Below are positions 1-9,557 of a DNA stretch of 64,000 bases, in pieces. Below the pieces are notes generated by a model. It was not told the origin of the DNA and searched no databases. It was given only the letters and a program-made list of their open reading frames with translations. The position numbers and the translations under genes were made by a program. This DNA comes from Kofleriaceae bacterium. Lineage in GTDB: Bacteria > Myxococcota_A > Polyangia > Haliangiales > Haliangiaceae. The DNA is taken from contig JANTGM010000017.1 in NCBI GenBank assembly GCA_024762925.1, positions 17,534-81,533 on the forward strand, written 5' to 3'. Each line of letters starts with the position of its first letter. Within the stretch, counting starts at the first letter, position 1.

Positions 1-2
1 TC

Positions 3-143
3 GAGCGGAGAGAGAGAAGACGGCTGTGCGCTATGAATGCTGCAGAAGCCAAGGAGCAGCGACTGCAGCGCAAGCAGCGAACTCGTGAAGCCCGCGCCGA
101 ACGTAGGCGCCAGGAGAACCTTGAGCAGAAGTTCCATACCTAG
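3..143 (+). CDS. 3' end of an upstream gene (partial), charged C-terminal tail
   Basis: An open frame enters from the left edge and stops with TAG at 141-143. The 46 visible residues are almost entirely Arg, Glu, Gln, Lys and Ala, as in a charged helical or coiled-coil C-terminus. It could also begin internally at the ATG at 33, but the frame is open to the edge, so it is more likely the tail of a longer protein. Its stop overlaps the stop of the convergent WGR-like gene by a few bases. No family can be assigned from so short a piece. Confidence 0.5.
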   Translation, partial: ERRERRRLCAMNAAEAKEQRLQRKQRTREARAERRRQENLEQKFHT

Positions 144-952
144 GCGCGGGATGCTGATGATTGCATCACACCGAGAAAGCGCTGCACGAGCAGCTCTCCG
201 AGCCCCAAATCGACCGGCTCGTGAAGCCCTCCGTCAAACTCGTAGCAATACAAGAGGGCCCGCCCGTCTTCGTTGGTCTCCTCGGGATGCAAAAACCAAT
301 ACCGATCCCAAGGGCTCTCCTCGAGGAACCAGGTGACCTCTTGCCCAGCATACGGCGTCCCCTCAAGCTCGAAGTTGGGCTCGGGTGGCTCGGCACCCGT
401 ACCAAAGTGAGCGTAGGAACTCTCATCCTCGTCGCAGTAGCACCAAATTGCCGAGAAAGGTGGATCCCCTATCGGCAGGCCATCAGAACTCTTCTTAGGA
501 GAGGACACAAGCAGCTTGCCGCCGCCTTTGAGCTGTACAGCAAAACCTCCCGCACTAGTATCGCCAATTTCCACAGCGAGGGAGCAAAGGTCGCGCAGAT
601 CGGCCTTCCCGCGCGGGGTACTGACAAGGCCCGCTAGATACTCATATAGTGCACCAGGAACGTCAGTTCGCGCACAAAGAGAGCGAACGGTTGCAAGGTA
701 CTTTGCATCCTCCGCAAGCTCCTGCTCGGTAGCAAGTGCAGCGGCCTTTGTCGCCTCCGACTCCTCGAACCCCTCACCACGCTTCTCTTCCACCAGTTGC
801 TGCAGCTTCTCGGAGGCCGCAGAGTCATCAAAGAAACAAATCGTCTCTTCATGTTTCTTCCCAGTCCTCTCGCTCGTCACAAACAGCATCGTGCCAACGA
901 GCTGAGCACTCCACCTTTCGTCCGAATTGGGTTTCACCAGAGAAATCCTCAC
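140..952 (-). CDS. WGR-like domain protein of unknown function (270 aa)
   Basis: The first 65 residues after the proposed start resemble a WGR domain (beta strands, then 'FFDDSAASEKLQQLVEEK' and a 'GEGFEE' end), a small domain found with PARPs and in stand-alone bacterial proteins. The eponymous Trp-Gly-Arg is not conserved ('TSERTGKK' lies there). The C-terminal 130 residues are acidic and aromatic-rich and match no family I recognise. I chose GTG at 952 because everything upstream in frame is Arg-rich, non-coding in character, and contains a dispersed repeat shared with another intergenic region. There is no signal peptide, so it is probably cytoplasmic. Divergent from the Cys-rich lipoprotein gene. 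Confidence 0.65.
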   Translation of the reverse strand: MRISLVKPNSDERWSAQLVGTMLFVTSERTGKKHEETICFFDDSAASEKLQQLVEEKRGEGFEESEATKAAALATEQELAEDAKYLATVRSLCARTDVPGALYEYLAGLVSTPRGKADLRDLCSLAVEIGDTSAGGFAVQLKGGGKLLVSSPKKSSDGLPIGDPPFSAIWCYCDEDESSYAHFGTGAEPPEPNFELEGTPYAGQEVTWFLEESPWDRYWFLHPEETNEDGRALLYCYEFDGGLHEPVDLGLGELLVQRFLGVMQSSASRA

Positions 953-1021
953 GGCTGTGAGCTTAGTACAGCCTAGTGGGGCAAGGGAGGCGCTGCGCAA
1001 CGCAGAGCCAAAGGCGTCCGG

Positions 1022-1061
1022 AGGGCGAAGAGGGCGAGCAAGAGTTTTGAATCCGATACTG
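1022..1061. repeat. Short dispersed intergenic repeat, copy A
   Basis: The stretch beginning GAGGGCGAAGA and running through GAGCAAG and TTTTGAATC is closely similar to 38480-38522 (copy B), which carries the same blocks in the same order with an extra few bases in the middle. Both copies are intergenic. This supports the idea that the reading frame upstream of 952 is not translated. Function unknown. Confidence 0.4.
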
Positions 1062-1156
1062 GCACGCCGGAGCGTTGGCGAACTGTGGTGCTTGCGTGCA
1101 AGTCGCGCTCGCTGCAACGTTGCCCCGACTCAAATGCGTAGGAGATACTCTGTGAC

Positions 1157-1561
1157 ATGGACATTTCCAAGATCAGAGAAACAATCACAACCATTTCCGT
1201 TGCAGGCATTTTGGCGCTTCTCCTTGCAAGCGGATGTGGAAGCGATCCGCTCTCAGAGGTCTGCACAACGGGCGCCTGTGCCCAAGAGTGTCCTGACGGC
1301 GACTGCAGCCTCGACTGTCAGGAGGGGGCAGACTGCAATGGCAACTGCGCTGGTGGTGGATGCAGCTATAGCTGCACCCAGGAGAGCGATTGCAACATCA
1401 ACTGCAGCGGGGGGGATTGCGAACTCACCTGCAGCGGCACTGCGGACTGCTCAATGAATTGCGCTGGCGGTGGATGCACATTCACCTGCCAAGAAGGCGC
1501 TGATTGCCAAGGCAGCTGCCCTGATGGGAACTGCTCGGGCAATGGCTTTGAGCCTCAGTAG
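1157..1561 (+). CDS. Cysteine-rich repeat lipoprotein (134 aa)
   Basis: The N-terminus is a lipoprotein signal (hydrophobic run, lipobox L-A-S-G-C with the lipid-accepting Cys at residue 27). The mature part contains about 20 cysteines in a regular pattern: C-x3-C-x3/4-C-x3-C-x5-C, with Asp or Gly before many of them and units such as 'DCSMNCAGGGCTFTC' recurring. The spacing suggests a disulfide-stacked rod or a metal-binding surface in the periplasm or at the outer membrane. A purine-rich GGAGAT precedes the ATG by about ten bases. No catalytic motif is visible. Similar Cys-repeat lipoproteins are common in myxobacteria, but their role is not established. Confidence 0.8.
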   Translation: MDISKIRETITTISVAGILALLLASGCGSDPLSEVCTTGACAQECPDGDCSLDCQEGADCNGNCAGGGCSYSCTQESDCNINCSGGDCELTCSGTADCSMNCAGGGCTFTCQEGADCQGSCPDGNCSGNGFEPQ

Positions 1562-1670
1562 TGCGAACTTCACTGGCGCGCTTGGTCGTGATACCTAGAG
1601 CGGCCGAGCTCGCCAAAACAGGCCCCAGTTGGTACCTGGACCCCACATATCTGCGCTACGCTAGCGCAGG

Positions 1671-2234
1671 ATGCTGACACGCAATTCGCAAACGTCGAGA
1701 GATGCCTTTGCTCTCTCGCTCGTGAAGGACCACGGTCTTACTCTCCGCAATTTGCAGATCGCCCTCGAAAGAAGTGCGGCAGCAAAGCTCGATCTCGACC
1801 TTGTACTCGTCGAACTGAAACTACTGCCAAATGCCGCCATCGCGAAGGCAGCCGAAACAGCCAATTTCGTAATGACGGCGGAGCAACCCGGACAGGTACA
1901 AGCTCCCAAAGACGAGACTCGGGCCTTCGCGCGCCATGGCACGAACTTGGCGGTGAAGTTTCAAGACTGGGAGAACGTTCGCATCGCCTACGCTAACAAC
2001 ATCTCTCGTGGCGGCCTAGGTATTACTCTGCCGCTCTCATGTGAGGCTCCCAGCGTAGATTCGGTGGTGCGCCTTGTGATCTCGCTTCCAAATGGAAAGA
2101 CGCTCGAAGTGCGAGGGCAAGTCTGCTATCGCCGTGATAGCGCAGAACATCGCCACCTTGGCGTGCAGCTGCATCACACCCACACCGAAGAGCTTCTCGT
2201 GATCGACAAGCTTGTGAAGTCGCTGGCCCGATAG
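1671..2234 (+). CDS. PilZ-domain protein (187 aa)
   Basis: Residues ~85-180 form a PilZ domain, the c-di-GMP-binding beta barrel. An Arg-rich lead ('RAFARHGTNLAVKF') corresponds to the RxxxR segment, followed by 'NNISRGGLGI' matching [D/N]xSxxG, and then strands ending 'GVQLHH'. Canonical R/R spacing is relaxed, so nucleotide binding is likely but not certain. The N-terminal ~80 residues are helical and resemble the small helical domain found before PilZ or type II secretion ATPase modules (asking which gene product to load). No membrane segment. It stands alone between lipoprotein genes. In myxobacteria such proteins modulate motility or exopolysaccharide output. Confidence 0.8.
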   Translation: MLTRNSQTSRDAFALSLVKDHGLTLRNLQIALERSAAAKLDLDLVLVELKLLPNAAIAKAAETANFVMTAEQPGQVQAPKDETRAFARHGTNLAVKFQDWENVRIAYANNISRGGLGITLPLSCEAPSVDSVVRLVISLPNGKTLEVRGQVCYRRDSAEHRHLGVQLHHTHTEELLVIDKLVKSLAR

Positions 2235-2508
2235 ACCAGAAACTCGCTAGCTACCTTTTCGCGGGCGTGCAAGGGCATAGGTATCCAAGCGGCTTCTCTT
2301 CCTTCGAAGACCAAGACCACTTGCAAGAGCTACCAAGAAACAGAACCAGGGCCAGGCAATGGGAGACACGGACCGGGCGACTGTACAACGACAGGGGCCC
2401 ACACCTCGCACCGGTACGCATCCACTTCCCTCTACTAAGAGTCCATCCACATGCTCGTTTCCTCAGAACGTCGCCCAAGAATCATCCAGGCTAGGCTAGG
2501 ATACGCCA

Positions 2509-3876
2509 ATGGTGCGCTTCCCCATGATGAGTCTTCTATTGCTGGGGGTGAGCGGAGTCTCGTGCTCCACACCCCTCGACGAATTCGTGTGCAGCGCTTC
2601 CGAGGACTGCGCCTCCAATGGCGATCGCGGAATTTGTGAAGCAAATGGGTTCTGCAGCTTTTCCGATCCTGCATGCCCAAGCGGTCAACGCTATGGATCC
2701 GCTTCTGGCCACGATAGCAACCAGTGTGTCGGGCTAGCGGCGGATGCAGGAGGCGGAGACGCGCGAGTGCCAACCACAGATGGCGGATTTGAGGGTGCCT
2801 GCGATGCTTTGGGTTTCGCCATTCTCAACGTGCCCAATTGCCATGAGCTACCCTTCGAAGGTGACATCACGCTCACCGAGGCGGGCACCTATCAACTTGA
2901 TACCGACACACGCACGCTGAGCTATCCGAACGGTTCGGCGTTTGTTTCGGACGCCGTTGTGCTTGGTCAAGACGAGGGCCCTGAGCTTTTGGTCATGACC
3001 GCGGTCAACGTTACGATTGCGGGCGGCTCTGAGGTCTTGGTGCGAGGTTCTCGCCCTCTTGTAGTTCTCGCCTCTGGCACAATGCAGATTGACGGTAGCA
3101 TCCTCGTCACCGGAGATGGCTCCGTTTCGGGCGCCGGGGGGAATCTTCCAGGAGACTGTGGTGAGGGCCGCGGATCCGACGGTGAGGTGCAAGTTCCCGG
3201 CGGGGCTCCAGGGGGAAGCGGCGGTGGAGGCGGAGGGTTTGGAAGCTCTGGCGGGAGTGGCGCACCCGTAGTTGATTCCGGCGGCGAACCCTCACCAGGC
3301 GGAGGCGTGAGTGGTGCTGCCACGCTGGTGCCATTGCGAGGTGGCTGCTCTGGTGGCAAGGGCGGCGGCAATGGCTCTCTAGAGGCTGAAGGAGGCGCGG
3401 GTGGTGGCGCGGGTGGTGCAATCCAGCTTGTTGCCAACAGACTCAATCTAGCTGGAATCGTTTCGGCAAGTGGCGGTGGCGGAGGGGGTGTTTCATCCGA
3501 GCGCAGCGGAGGTGGAGGAGGAGGTAGCGGAGGAGCCGTACTCTTGCAAGCAAACCGTGTTTCACTCTTTCCTGAGGGAATCTTGACCGCCAACGGCGGT
3601 GGAGGAGGCGAAGGCGCCGATCAGACAAACGGCAACACCACCGAACGGGGCAGCGATGGCTCTCGCAATTCGGACCTGCCAGCAGCGGGCGGATCTGGTT
3701 CTTCGGGCGGTGGCAGGGGCGGCAGCGGGGCCACGCCAGCGGAGCAAGCGCGCGACGGCCGGGAGGCCAGTCCCCAGAGCCTCGTAGGGGGTGGCGGCGG
3801 CGGCGGTGGCGGTGGCGTGGGAGTAATTCGAATCATTTCTCATGACGACCCCGATGCCCCTGCCCCCTCGCAATAG
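2509..3876 (+). CDS. Glycine-rich outer-surface lipoprotein (455 aa)
   Basis: A lipoprotein signal precedes Cys19 (VSGVSC). Next is a short Cys-containing segment of the 'C-x5-C-x6-C' type seen in myxobacterial surface lipoproteins, then a beta-strand region around residues 115-200 ('VNVTIAGGSEVLVRGSRPL') like parallel beta-helix rungs. The last 250 residues are strongly Gly-rich (runs of 5-9 Gly) broken by hydrophobic strands such as 'GGAIQLVANRLNLAGIVSASG'. Repeated 'G-x-I-x-A-x-G-G-G-G' rungs suggest a beta-helical or glycine-roof structure exported to the cell surface. The 274 bases before it (2235-2508) hold no gene I can support. An alternative start lies at 2524. Confidence 0.75.
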   Translation: MVRFPMMSLLLLGVSGVSCSTPLDEFVCSASEDCASNGDRGICEANGFCSFSDPACPSGQRYGSASGHDSNQCVGLAADAGGGDARVPTTDGGFEGACDALGFAILNVPNCHELPFEGDITLTEAGTYQLDTDTRTLSYPNGSAFVSDAVVLGQDEGPELLVMTAVNVTIAGGSEVLVRGSRPLVVLASGTMQIDGSILVTGDGSVSGAGGNLPGDCGEGRGSDGEVQVPGGAPGGSGGGGGGFGSSGGSGAPVVDSGGEPSPGGGVSGAATLVPLRGGCSGGKGGGNGSLEAEGGAGGGAGGAIQLVANRLNLAGIVSASGGGGGGVSSERSGGGGGGSGGAVLLQANRVSLFPEGILTANGGGGGEGADQTNGNTTERGSDGSRNSDLPAAGGSGSSGGGRGGSGATPAEQARDGREASPQSLVGGGGGGGGGGVGVIRIISHDDPDAPAPSQ

Positions 3877-4066
3877 CAGCAACAGCGAACTCGGCCGTTC
3901 CCGGTATTCGCACATTCCGACGCGCTGCGGCAACATGAGGAGACGAACGCTGCAACGGCGGAAAACGCCAAGGTAGCTGGCGCGAGCGTGGGCCGTGGCA
4001 CAGATCGGCCTATCCGCATTTCGGAAAGTTCTTCGCCCAAACACCCGCATACCGATAGAATGCTAG

Positions 4067-5707
4067 ATGGTGCATGCGGTTTTTGAAATTCGGGGTTGTA
4101 GACGTTTTCTCACTGGCCTGAGCATAGTCGCGGCGTTGGCGACCGGAGCAACAGCAAGCGCCGACGACACTGCTACCGCGCCAGCCTCAGGAAATCAGAA
4201 CTTTACTGAAGTCGAGGCAAGAACGAATCCCGTTCGCGAGAAAGCCATCGCCGATCTTCGTCGCGGTTTGCAGACCATCTGGGCTGGTTCCAACCTCAGG
4301 CTCGGCACAACAGCGGTCTACGTGGTGGATGCTGAAACCGGCGAGCCGCTCTACAAACAGCATGACTCCGACGGACTTAACCCCGCATCCAATGTGAAAC
4401 TCATCTCCACAGGCACTGTCCTCTCGACCCTCGGGCCCGATTGGCGCTATCAAACCCATGTGCTTGGCTCTGCCCCCGACGAAAACGGCACCATTGATGG
4501 CGGCATCTACTTGCACGGCAATTACGATCCGACTCTGGGGCCTCAGGCGCTTGAGGAATTGGCACTGAATCTGCGTTCCCAAGGCGTCACGAGAATCACG
4601 GGAGATATCCTGCTCGATGAGTCAACAACTCGCGACACCTTGGCCCTATCCAAGATTCGCATCACCGTCCGCGGGGGGGCACCTGGCAAGGCGGCCCTTG
4701 TCGAGACCTGGCCCGCCAGCAACTTCGTCACCATTGCCTCCAACCGAGTCCGAAGCAAAAAGGCGGGGAGAAGCAGGGTCCGAGTTTCGAGCGCGCTTGT
4801 GGAGACCGAGGGAGAACCAACTCGCATTGACGTGAGCATTCGCGGCACCATTCGCAAAGGCCACACCCGTGTCTTGTACGTGCCCATTCGACGGCGTTCT
4901 ACGTTCACTGGCAGCGCGCTACAACGCGCCCTTCAAGACGCAGGCATCGTCGTAGATGGTGTTGTTCGTCTTGCGAGTTTCTCTGAGTTTAACGAAGAGC
5001 AAGGCCGTGCTGGCCTGATTCCGTTCCCACTGGCGACCCATGAGAGCCGCGATATCGCATCACTGGTCAAGCGTGTGAACAAACGCAGCCTCAACCATCT
5101 ATCTGACCGACTTGTCATGAGTGCCGCTCGCCATATCTATGGTGGCCCCCTGGAGATGAGTTCTGCCGTTGCGCTCATGAAGAGCTGGCTGACCACGATC
5201 GGCGTGGACGCCGATAGCGTAGTTCTCGATACAGGCTCGGGGCTCTCGTATCAGACTCAGCTCAGTGCAAAGCAGATTGTCACGGTGTTGCGGGCGGCAG
5301 GCGGCTACGCTCCCGGTGCAACCAGTAATCCACGCGCGATTGAAAGCTTCCGCGAATCTCTGGCACTCGGCGGTGTCGATGGCACCCTTCGAAGCCGATT
5401 CAGGGTACCTGGTTCAAAGGTGCACAGCCGTGTGCAGGGCAAAACAGGAACACTCACGCGTGTCATTGCCCTGTCGGGATTCATCACTCGCCAGGATGGC
5501 CGCGCACTGTGTTTCTCGATTGTGACCAACGGGCATCACAACCACAGGAAGCGTGCGGTTCGCCTTGAGCACGAGCACATGGTTGCTGAGCTCGACGCCT
5601 TCCTCGAGGATGCCCCTGACGCCATCGCCCCAACCCTGGGCCCGGTACTCAATCCAGCGATCACAAGTGTGGCTGAAGGCCCGGGCGCACCCACTCCGGC
5701 GCCCTAG
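4067..5707 (+). CDS. dacB: D-alanyl-D-alanine carboxypeptidase/endopeptidase, PBP4 type (S13 family)
   Basis: Cleaves the terminal D-Ala and D-Ala-mDAP cross-links of peptidoglycan in the periplasm. A signal peptide (residues ~12-32, ending 'ATASA') is followed by the S13 signatures: 'NPASNVKL' contains the SxxK nucleophile motif (Ser108, Lys111), 'SLNHLSDRL' the SxN motif, and 'GKTGTL' the KTG motif. The large insertion between SxxK and SxN typical of PBP4 is present. At 546 residues it is slightly longer than E. coli DacB because of N- and Pro-rich C-terminal tails. Convergent with acs, with 23 bases between the stops. Confidence 0.93.
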   Translation: MVHAVFEIRGCRRFLTGLSIVAALATGATASADDTATAPASGNQNFTEVEARTNPVREKAIADLRRGLQTIWAGSNLRLGTTAVYVVDAETGEPLYKQHDSDGLNPASNVKLISTGTVLSTLGPDWRYQTHVLGSAPDENGTIDGGIYLHGNYDPTLGPQALEELALNLRSQGVTRITGDILLDESTTRDTLALSKIRITVRGGAPGKAALVETWPASNFVTIASNRVRSKKAGRSRVRVSSALVETEGEPTRIDVSIRGTIRKGHTRVLYVPIRRRSTFTGSALQRALQDAGIVVDGVVRLASFSEFNEEQGRAGLIPFPLATHESRDIASLVKRVNKRSLNHLSDRLVMSAARHIYGGPLEMSSAVALMKSWLTTIGVDADSVVLDTGSGLSYQTQLSAKQIVTVLRAAGGYAPGATSNPRAIESFRESLALGGVDGTLRSRFRVPGSKVHSRVQGKTGTLTRVIALSGFITRQDGRALCFSIVTNGHHNHRKRAVRLEHEHMVAELDAFLEDAPDAIAPTLGPVLNPAITSVAEGPGAPTPAP

Positions 5708-5730
5708 CCTGCACGTCCTACGAGTTCTTC

Positions 5731-7677
5731 CTAGTCTTCGTCATACGCAGCGGCCAGCGTCGCCAGAATGGAAGGATCTTCGAGGGTCGTAACATCGCCA
5801 TGCGCTGCTTTGCCCGACGCCAGGTCCCGCAGGAGCCTTCGCATGATCTTGCCAGAGCGTGTCTTTGGCAGCCCCTCAGCGAAGTGCACCTCTTCCGGGC
5901 GCGCCAGGGCCCCAATTTGCGTGGCAACGTACGCTCGCAATTCATCGCGAAGCTCGGGGCCTCCAGTTGTGCCTTTCATAGGCGTCACGAAGGCGACGAT
6001 TGCCTGGCCCTTGAGATCGTGAGGCTTTGCAACGACTGCAGCCTCGGCCACCTTCTCGTGTGAAACCAGGGCGCTTTCCACCTCCATTGTTGAGAGTCGA
6101 TGCCCAGAGACGTTGATAACGTCATCGACGCGACCCATAACCCAGAAGTAGCCATCATCGTCACAGCGCGCCCCATCTCCGGCAAAGTAGGTATCCTTAA
6201 CCTCTCCGAAGTAGGTTTTCACAAAGCGCTCGTGATCCCCGTAGAGAGTGCGCAGCATGGATGGCCAGGGCTTGTCCAACACGAGAAAGCCCCCGTGATT
6301 TGGAGCGCACTCGTTGCCCTCTTCATCGACAACCTTTGCCGACACTCCTGGCAGAGGCTTGGTGCACGAGCCGGGCTTGGTCGCAATAGCGCCTGGCAAA
6401 GGGCTCAACATGATCGATCCAGTCTCGGTTTGCCACCAAGTGTCTACGATTGGGCAGCGGTTGCCACCGATCACTTCCCGATACCACATCCATGCCGCGG
6501 GATTGATTGGCTCCCCTACCGTTCCCAGCAGTCGGAGGCTTGAAAGGTCGTGTTTCTCGGGCCACTCATCGCCCCAGCGCATGAATGCTCGAATCGCTGT
6601 CGGTGCGGTGTAGAGAATCGTCGCTTTGTGCTTCGCTATCAATTGCCAGAACCTATCGGGCTCAGGGTGGTTGGGGGCGCCCTCGTACATCAGCGTTGTT
6701 GTGCCGTTGAGAAGTGCGCCATACACCACGTAGGTGTGGCCAGTAATCCAGCCAACGTCGGCTGTGCACCAGAAGATATCGTCATCCTTGATGTCGAAAA
6801 CGAGCTTTGTCGATTGGTAGGCGCCAACCATGTATCCGCCAGTCGTGTGCAGAATGCCCTTTGGTTTGCCCGTTGTTCCGCTTGTGTAGAGAATGAAGAG
6901 CGGGTGCTCTGCATCCAAGGCAGGAGCTACGTGTTTTTCTGAGGCCTTGGCCATGAGATCATGCCACCAGTGGTCGCGACCCTCTTGCCACGCCACCTCG
7001 TTGTCGCAGCGTTTGAGCACTATGACGTTCTTGACGGGAGCGGTCTTTAGTGCCTCATCGACATTTCCTTTGAGCGCCAAGACGCTGCCACGACGCCAAC
7101 TGCCATCTGCGGTGATGACGATATCAATGCCAGCGTCCGTGATGCGGTCCGATAGCGATGCGGACGAGAAGCCTCCGAAGATTACTGAGTGCACGGCACC
7201 GATGCGTGCACATGCCAGCATGGCAACGGCCGCCTCGGGCACCATCGGCATGTAGATTGCCACTCGGTCTCCTGGCGTGACCCCAAGCCCCAACAAGACA
7301 TTGGAAAACTGGCAGACATCGCGATGAAGCTCGGCAAAACTCACCTTGCGAACGTCGCCGGGCTCGCCCTCAAAGAGGATTGCGGTCTTCTCCCCTAGGC
7401 CCCTATCAATCTGATAATCGAGGCAGTTATAAGCGAGGTTGGTTTGCGCACCGAGAAACCACTTTGCATCGGGCACCTTCCACTCTAGGACGGAGTCCCA
7501 TCGCTTGTGCCAGTGTAGCTCGCTCGCAACATCGCCCCAGTAGCCCTCAGGATCTTCGTCAGCGCGTTTGTATAGCGCCTCATAGTCCGCAAGGCTCTTG
7601 ACGTGTGCCGCGTTGGAAAAGGCCTCTGGGGCCTCAAAGGTGCGGTCTTCAGTAAGGACAGATTCGATATCAGACAT
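5731..7677 (-). CDS. acs: Acetyl-CoA synthetase
   Basis: Makes acetyl-CoA from acetate, ATP and CoA via acetyl-AMP. The 648-residue length is normal for Acs. The N-terminal ACAS segment ('[20 protein letters not shown]'), the P-loop-like '[11 protein letters not shown]', the 'WWQTETG' motif, the '[11 protein letters not shown]' hinge region and the C-terminal '[10 protein letters not shown]' with its regulatory acetylatable Lys are all visible. A good ribosome binding site (CAGGAG) lies eight bases before the ATG. It follows the propeller lipoprotein by 30 bases on the same strand and could be co-transcribed with it and the RidA gene. Confidence 0.97.
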   Translation of the reverse strand: MSDIESVLTEDRTFEAPEAFSNAAHVKSLADYEALYKRADEDPEGYWGDVASELHWHKRWDSVLEWKVPDAKWFLGAQTNLAYNCLDYQIDRGLGEKTAILFEGEPGDVRKVSFAELHRDVCQFSNVLLGLGVTPGDRVAIYMPMVPEAAVAMLACARIGAVHSVIFGGFSSASLSDRITDAGIDIVITADGSWRRGSVLALKGNVDEALKTAPVKNVIVLKRCDNEVAWQEGRDHWWHDLMAKASEKHVAPALDAEHPLFILYTSGTTGKPKGILHTTGGYMVGAYQSTKLVFDIKDDDIFWCTADVGWITGHTYVVYGALLNGTTTLMYEGAPNHPEPDRFWQLIAKHKATILYTAPTAIRAFMRWGDEWPEKHDLSSLRLLGTVGEPINPAAWMWYREVIGGNRCPIVDTWWQTETGSIMLSPLPGAIATKPGSCTKPLPGVSAKVVDEEGNECAPNHGGFLVLDKPWPSMLRTLYGDHERFVKTYFGEVKDTYFAGDGARCDDDGYFWVMGRVDDVINVSGHRLSTMEVESALVSHEKVAEAAVVAKPHDLKGQAIVAFVTPMKGTTGGPELRDELRAYVATQIGALARPEEVHFAEGLPKTRSGKIMRRLLRDLASGKAAHGDVTTLEDPSILATLAAAYDED

Positions 7678-7707
7678 AGGTGACTCCTGGTTGAGAACGA
7701 TTCAAGA

Positions 7708-9126
7708 CTAGGGGGCGAGACTAACGGGAATTGCGGTAGCAGACGGAGGCTTGGCTTCGCCAATCCGAAGCTCATCCTTGGTGCCGCCTTCGAGAGATGC
7801 AGAGATCAAACGCAGGCCTTCTGCGGACCATGCTGCGGCATAGGCCCACGTCTGATCGTGAGAAACTAGACCGCGCGAGAGTCCCTCGGCATCCTCAACA
7901 AGAGCAACCGCTTTGCCATCCAGATCAATCCGAAACAGCGCGCTGGTCTCCTCTTCGGCACTGCTCAGCAAGAGCGTCGCTTTCTTGGCGGTAGAGCGAA
8001 TTGTGGCGGCTGCCATGACAGCCTCACGCTGGCTCGCGGTCAAGTGCTGAGGCCTGGTTGCCGCTCCGATTGTGGCGCTGCCAACTCGTGAGAGCGAAAT
8101 GCCGTGTACCGCCACACGGTGCAGAATCGTTGGACGAGTGCCCGCTACCAAGGACTCAGAAGAATTCCCAGAAATTACCCAAATCTCATCTCCTGCGGGC
8201 GAGTAGACTAGGTCCTGAAGCAGCGGCACCGTCTCGTTCTCGAGGATCGGCACCGTCGCAACGACTCTGCGGGTCTTGATGGAAACGAGCAGCAGAGCGT
8301 TGCCATCTTTGGTAAGCACCGCAAGAGATTCGCCGTCAGGACTCAGCACTGCGGCGACGGACTCCTGGGGAAGGTCAATTGAGGCGAGTTCTGATAACGC
8401 TGTTGAGACCCGCGCGTCGTACAGCAAGACGGACTTGCGTTTTAGTGCGGCGACGACTGGAACACCAGAGCGGCATGCCAGCTGGACAAACTCGCCCGCA
8501 CCCATTCGATATTTTCTCGGTAGAAGCGCGGGCCCACCTTTGGCAGCAACCGCGACGGTTTGCAGGGATTTCTCCTTGGGCAGCGCCAGATAAAGAGCCT
8601 GGCCATCATCCCCAAAGCACAAGTCTGTCGCACCAGCCACGCTGAGACTTGCCTCCAGCGCGAGCGTGCCGTCCGCTTGGGTAATGGCAAACTGCACGCC
8701 TTTTGGCGTTGCCACAGCCAGAAATCGCTTCACTGCAATCGTCTTAGCGTTGCGCCCTTCTGGGTGCGAGACCTCAACCGCGATGGGTCCAGACGCCACC
8801 TCTGTCGGGATGCGAGTGACGATGCCACCAGACTTTGTGCGAGCCAGACTCTTGGCAGGTTTCCCCCCGATCGTAATGGTAGGTAATTTCCCGAAGTCAT
8901 CGCCTTCGATCAGCACCAGTTCCCCAACAACGAAGTCGCCATCGGAGGCCGCGGTGGACAGATTCCCCTTTGCAGGAAGGCTTGATAGGTCACCAAGATC
9001 GACAATTCTCGCAATGTCGGGCGCCCCGCTGCTCGCCGCCACATGCCGAGGTCCAACGATGTTGCGATCGCCAGACGAGCAAGCAGCTAGGCCGATTGCT
9101 AGGAGCGCCCAAGCCATTCGGTTCAT
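7708..9126 (-). CDS. IPT/TIG plus beta-propeller-like lipoprotein (472 aa)
   Basis: Begins with a lipoprotein signal (Cys16 after 'GLAA'). Residues ~70-130 read as an IPT/TIG immunoglobulin-like fold ('VLIEGDDFGKLPTITIGG', 'GPIAVEVSHPEGR'). The remainder has repeated strand patterns such as 'LSPDGESLAVLTKDGNALL' and 'YSPAGDEIWVISGNS', characteristic of WD40- or YVTN-like propeller blades. Likely a periplasmic or outer-membrane binding protein. Its start overlaps the end of the RidA gene by four bases (ATGA), so translation is probably coupled. Ligand and role unknown. Confidence 0.75.
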   Translation of the reverse strand: MNRMAWALLAIGLAACSSGDRNIVGPRHVAASSGAPDIARIVDLGDLSSLPAKGNLSTAASDGDFVVGELVLIEGDDFGKLPTITIGGKPAKSLARTKSGGIVTRIPTEVASGPIAVEVSHPEGRNAKTIAVKRFLAVATPKGVQFAITQADGTLALEASLSVAGATDLCFGDDGQALYLALPKEKSLQTVAVAAKGGPALLPRKYRMGAGEFVQLACRSGVPVVAALKRKSVLLYDARVSTALSELASIDLPQESVAAVLSPDGESLAVLTKDGNALLLVSIKTRRVVATVPILENETVPLLQDLVYSPAGDEIWVISGNSSESLVAGTRPTILHRVAVHGISLSRVGSATIGAATRPQHLTASQREAVMAAATIRSTAKKATLLLSSAEEETSALFRIDLDGKAVALVEDAEGLSRGLVSHDQTWAYAAAWSAEGLRLISASLEGGTKDELRIGEAKPPSATAIPVSLAP

Positions 9127-9521
9127 GATTCTTGCCCGTTCTGCAGAGCGATGGCATCAATCTCGACGCGAACATCAAGCGGCAGCCGGCTCACCTGAAC
9201 TGTGGCGCGAGCGGGTCGGCTCTCTCCAAACGCCTCGGCGTAGATCGCGTTCACCTTGGCAAAATCGTCCATATCCGCTAAGAAGATCGTGGTCTTCACG
9301 ACCGTTTCAAAACTCGCGCCCCCAGCCTTCAACACCGCCGCGAGGTTCTTGAGAACTTGCTTGGTTTGCTCTTCAACACCACCTTCGATGAGCGACCCCG
9401 TCGCCGGGTCCAGGGCGACCTGGCCAGAGCAAAACACCATGCCACCAGCAGCCATTGCTTGCGAGTATGGGCCGATGGCCGCAGGGGCTTCCGAAGTGCT
9501 AACAACAGCTCGTTTGCGCAT
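9123..9521 (-). CDS. RidA/YjgF/YER057c-family enamine/imine deaminase (132 aa)
   Basis: RidA hydrolyses reactive 2-aminoacrylate and related imines to keto acids plus ammonia. Family marks are the N-terminal 'IGPYSQA', 'GQVALDPATG', the central 'KTTIFLADMDDFAKVN' and the C-terminal 'RATVQVSRLPLDVRVEIDA', with the Arg of RATVQVS being the carboxylate-binding residue and the Glu of VEIDA completing the site. Length is standard. First gene of a leftward group with the propeller lipoprotein (ATGA overlap). A second RidA-family gene sits in the aromatic acyl-CoA operon at 57512-57928. Confidence 0.93.
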   Translation of the reverse strand: MRKRAVVSTSEAPAAIGPYSQAMAAGGMVFCSGQVALDPATGSLIEGGVEEQTKQVLKNLAAVLKAGGASFETVVKTTIFLADMDDFAKVNAIYAEAFGESRPARATVQVSRLPLDVRVEIDAIALQNGQES

Positions 9522-9557
9522 GGCGTGATGCTAACGCCCCCATGCTAGCCTGCGCGC

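Noticed and set aside
2967..3593. 208-residue Pro-rich open frame on the minus strand
   Set aside because: Complement of the Gly-rich lipoprotein; poly-Pro is expected from reverse-reading Gly codons.
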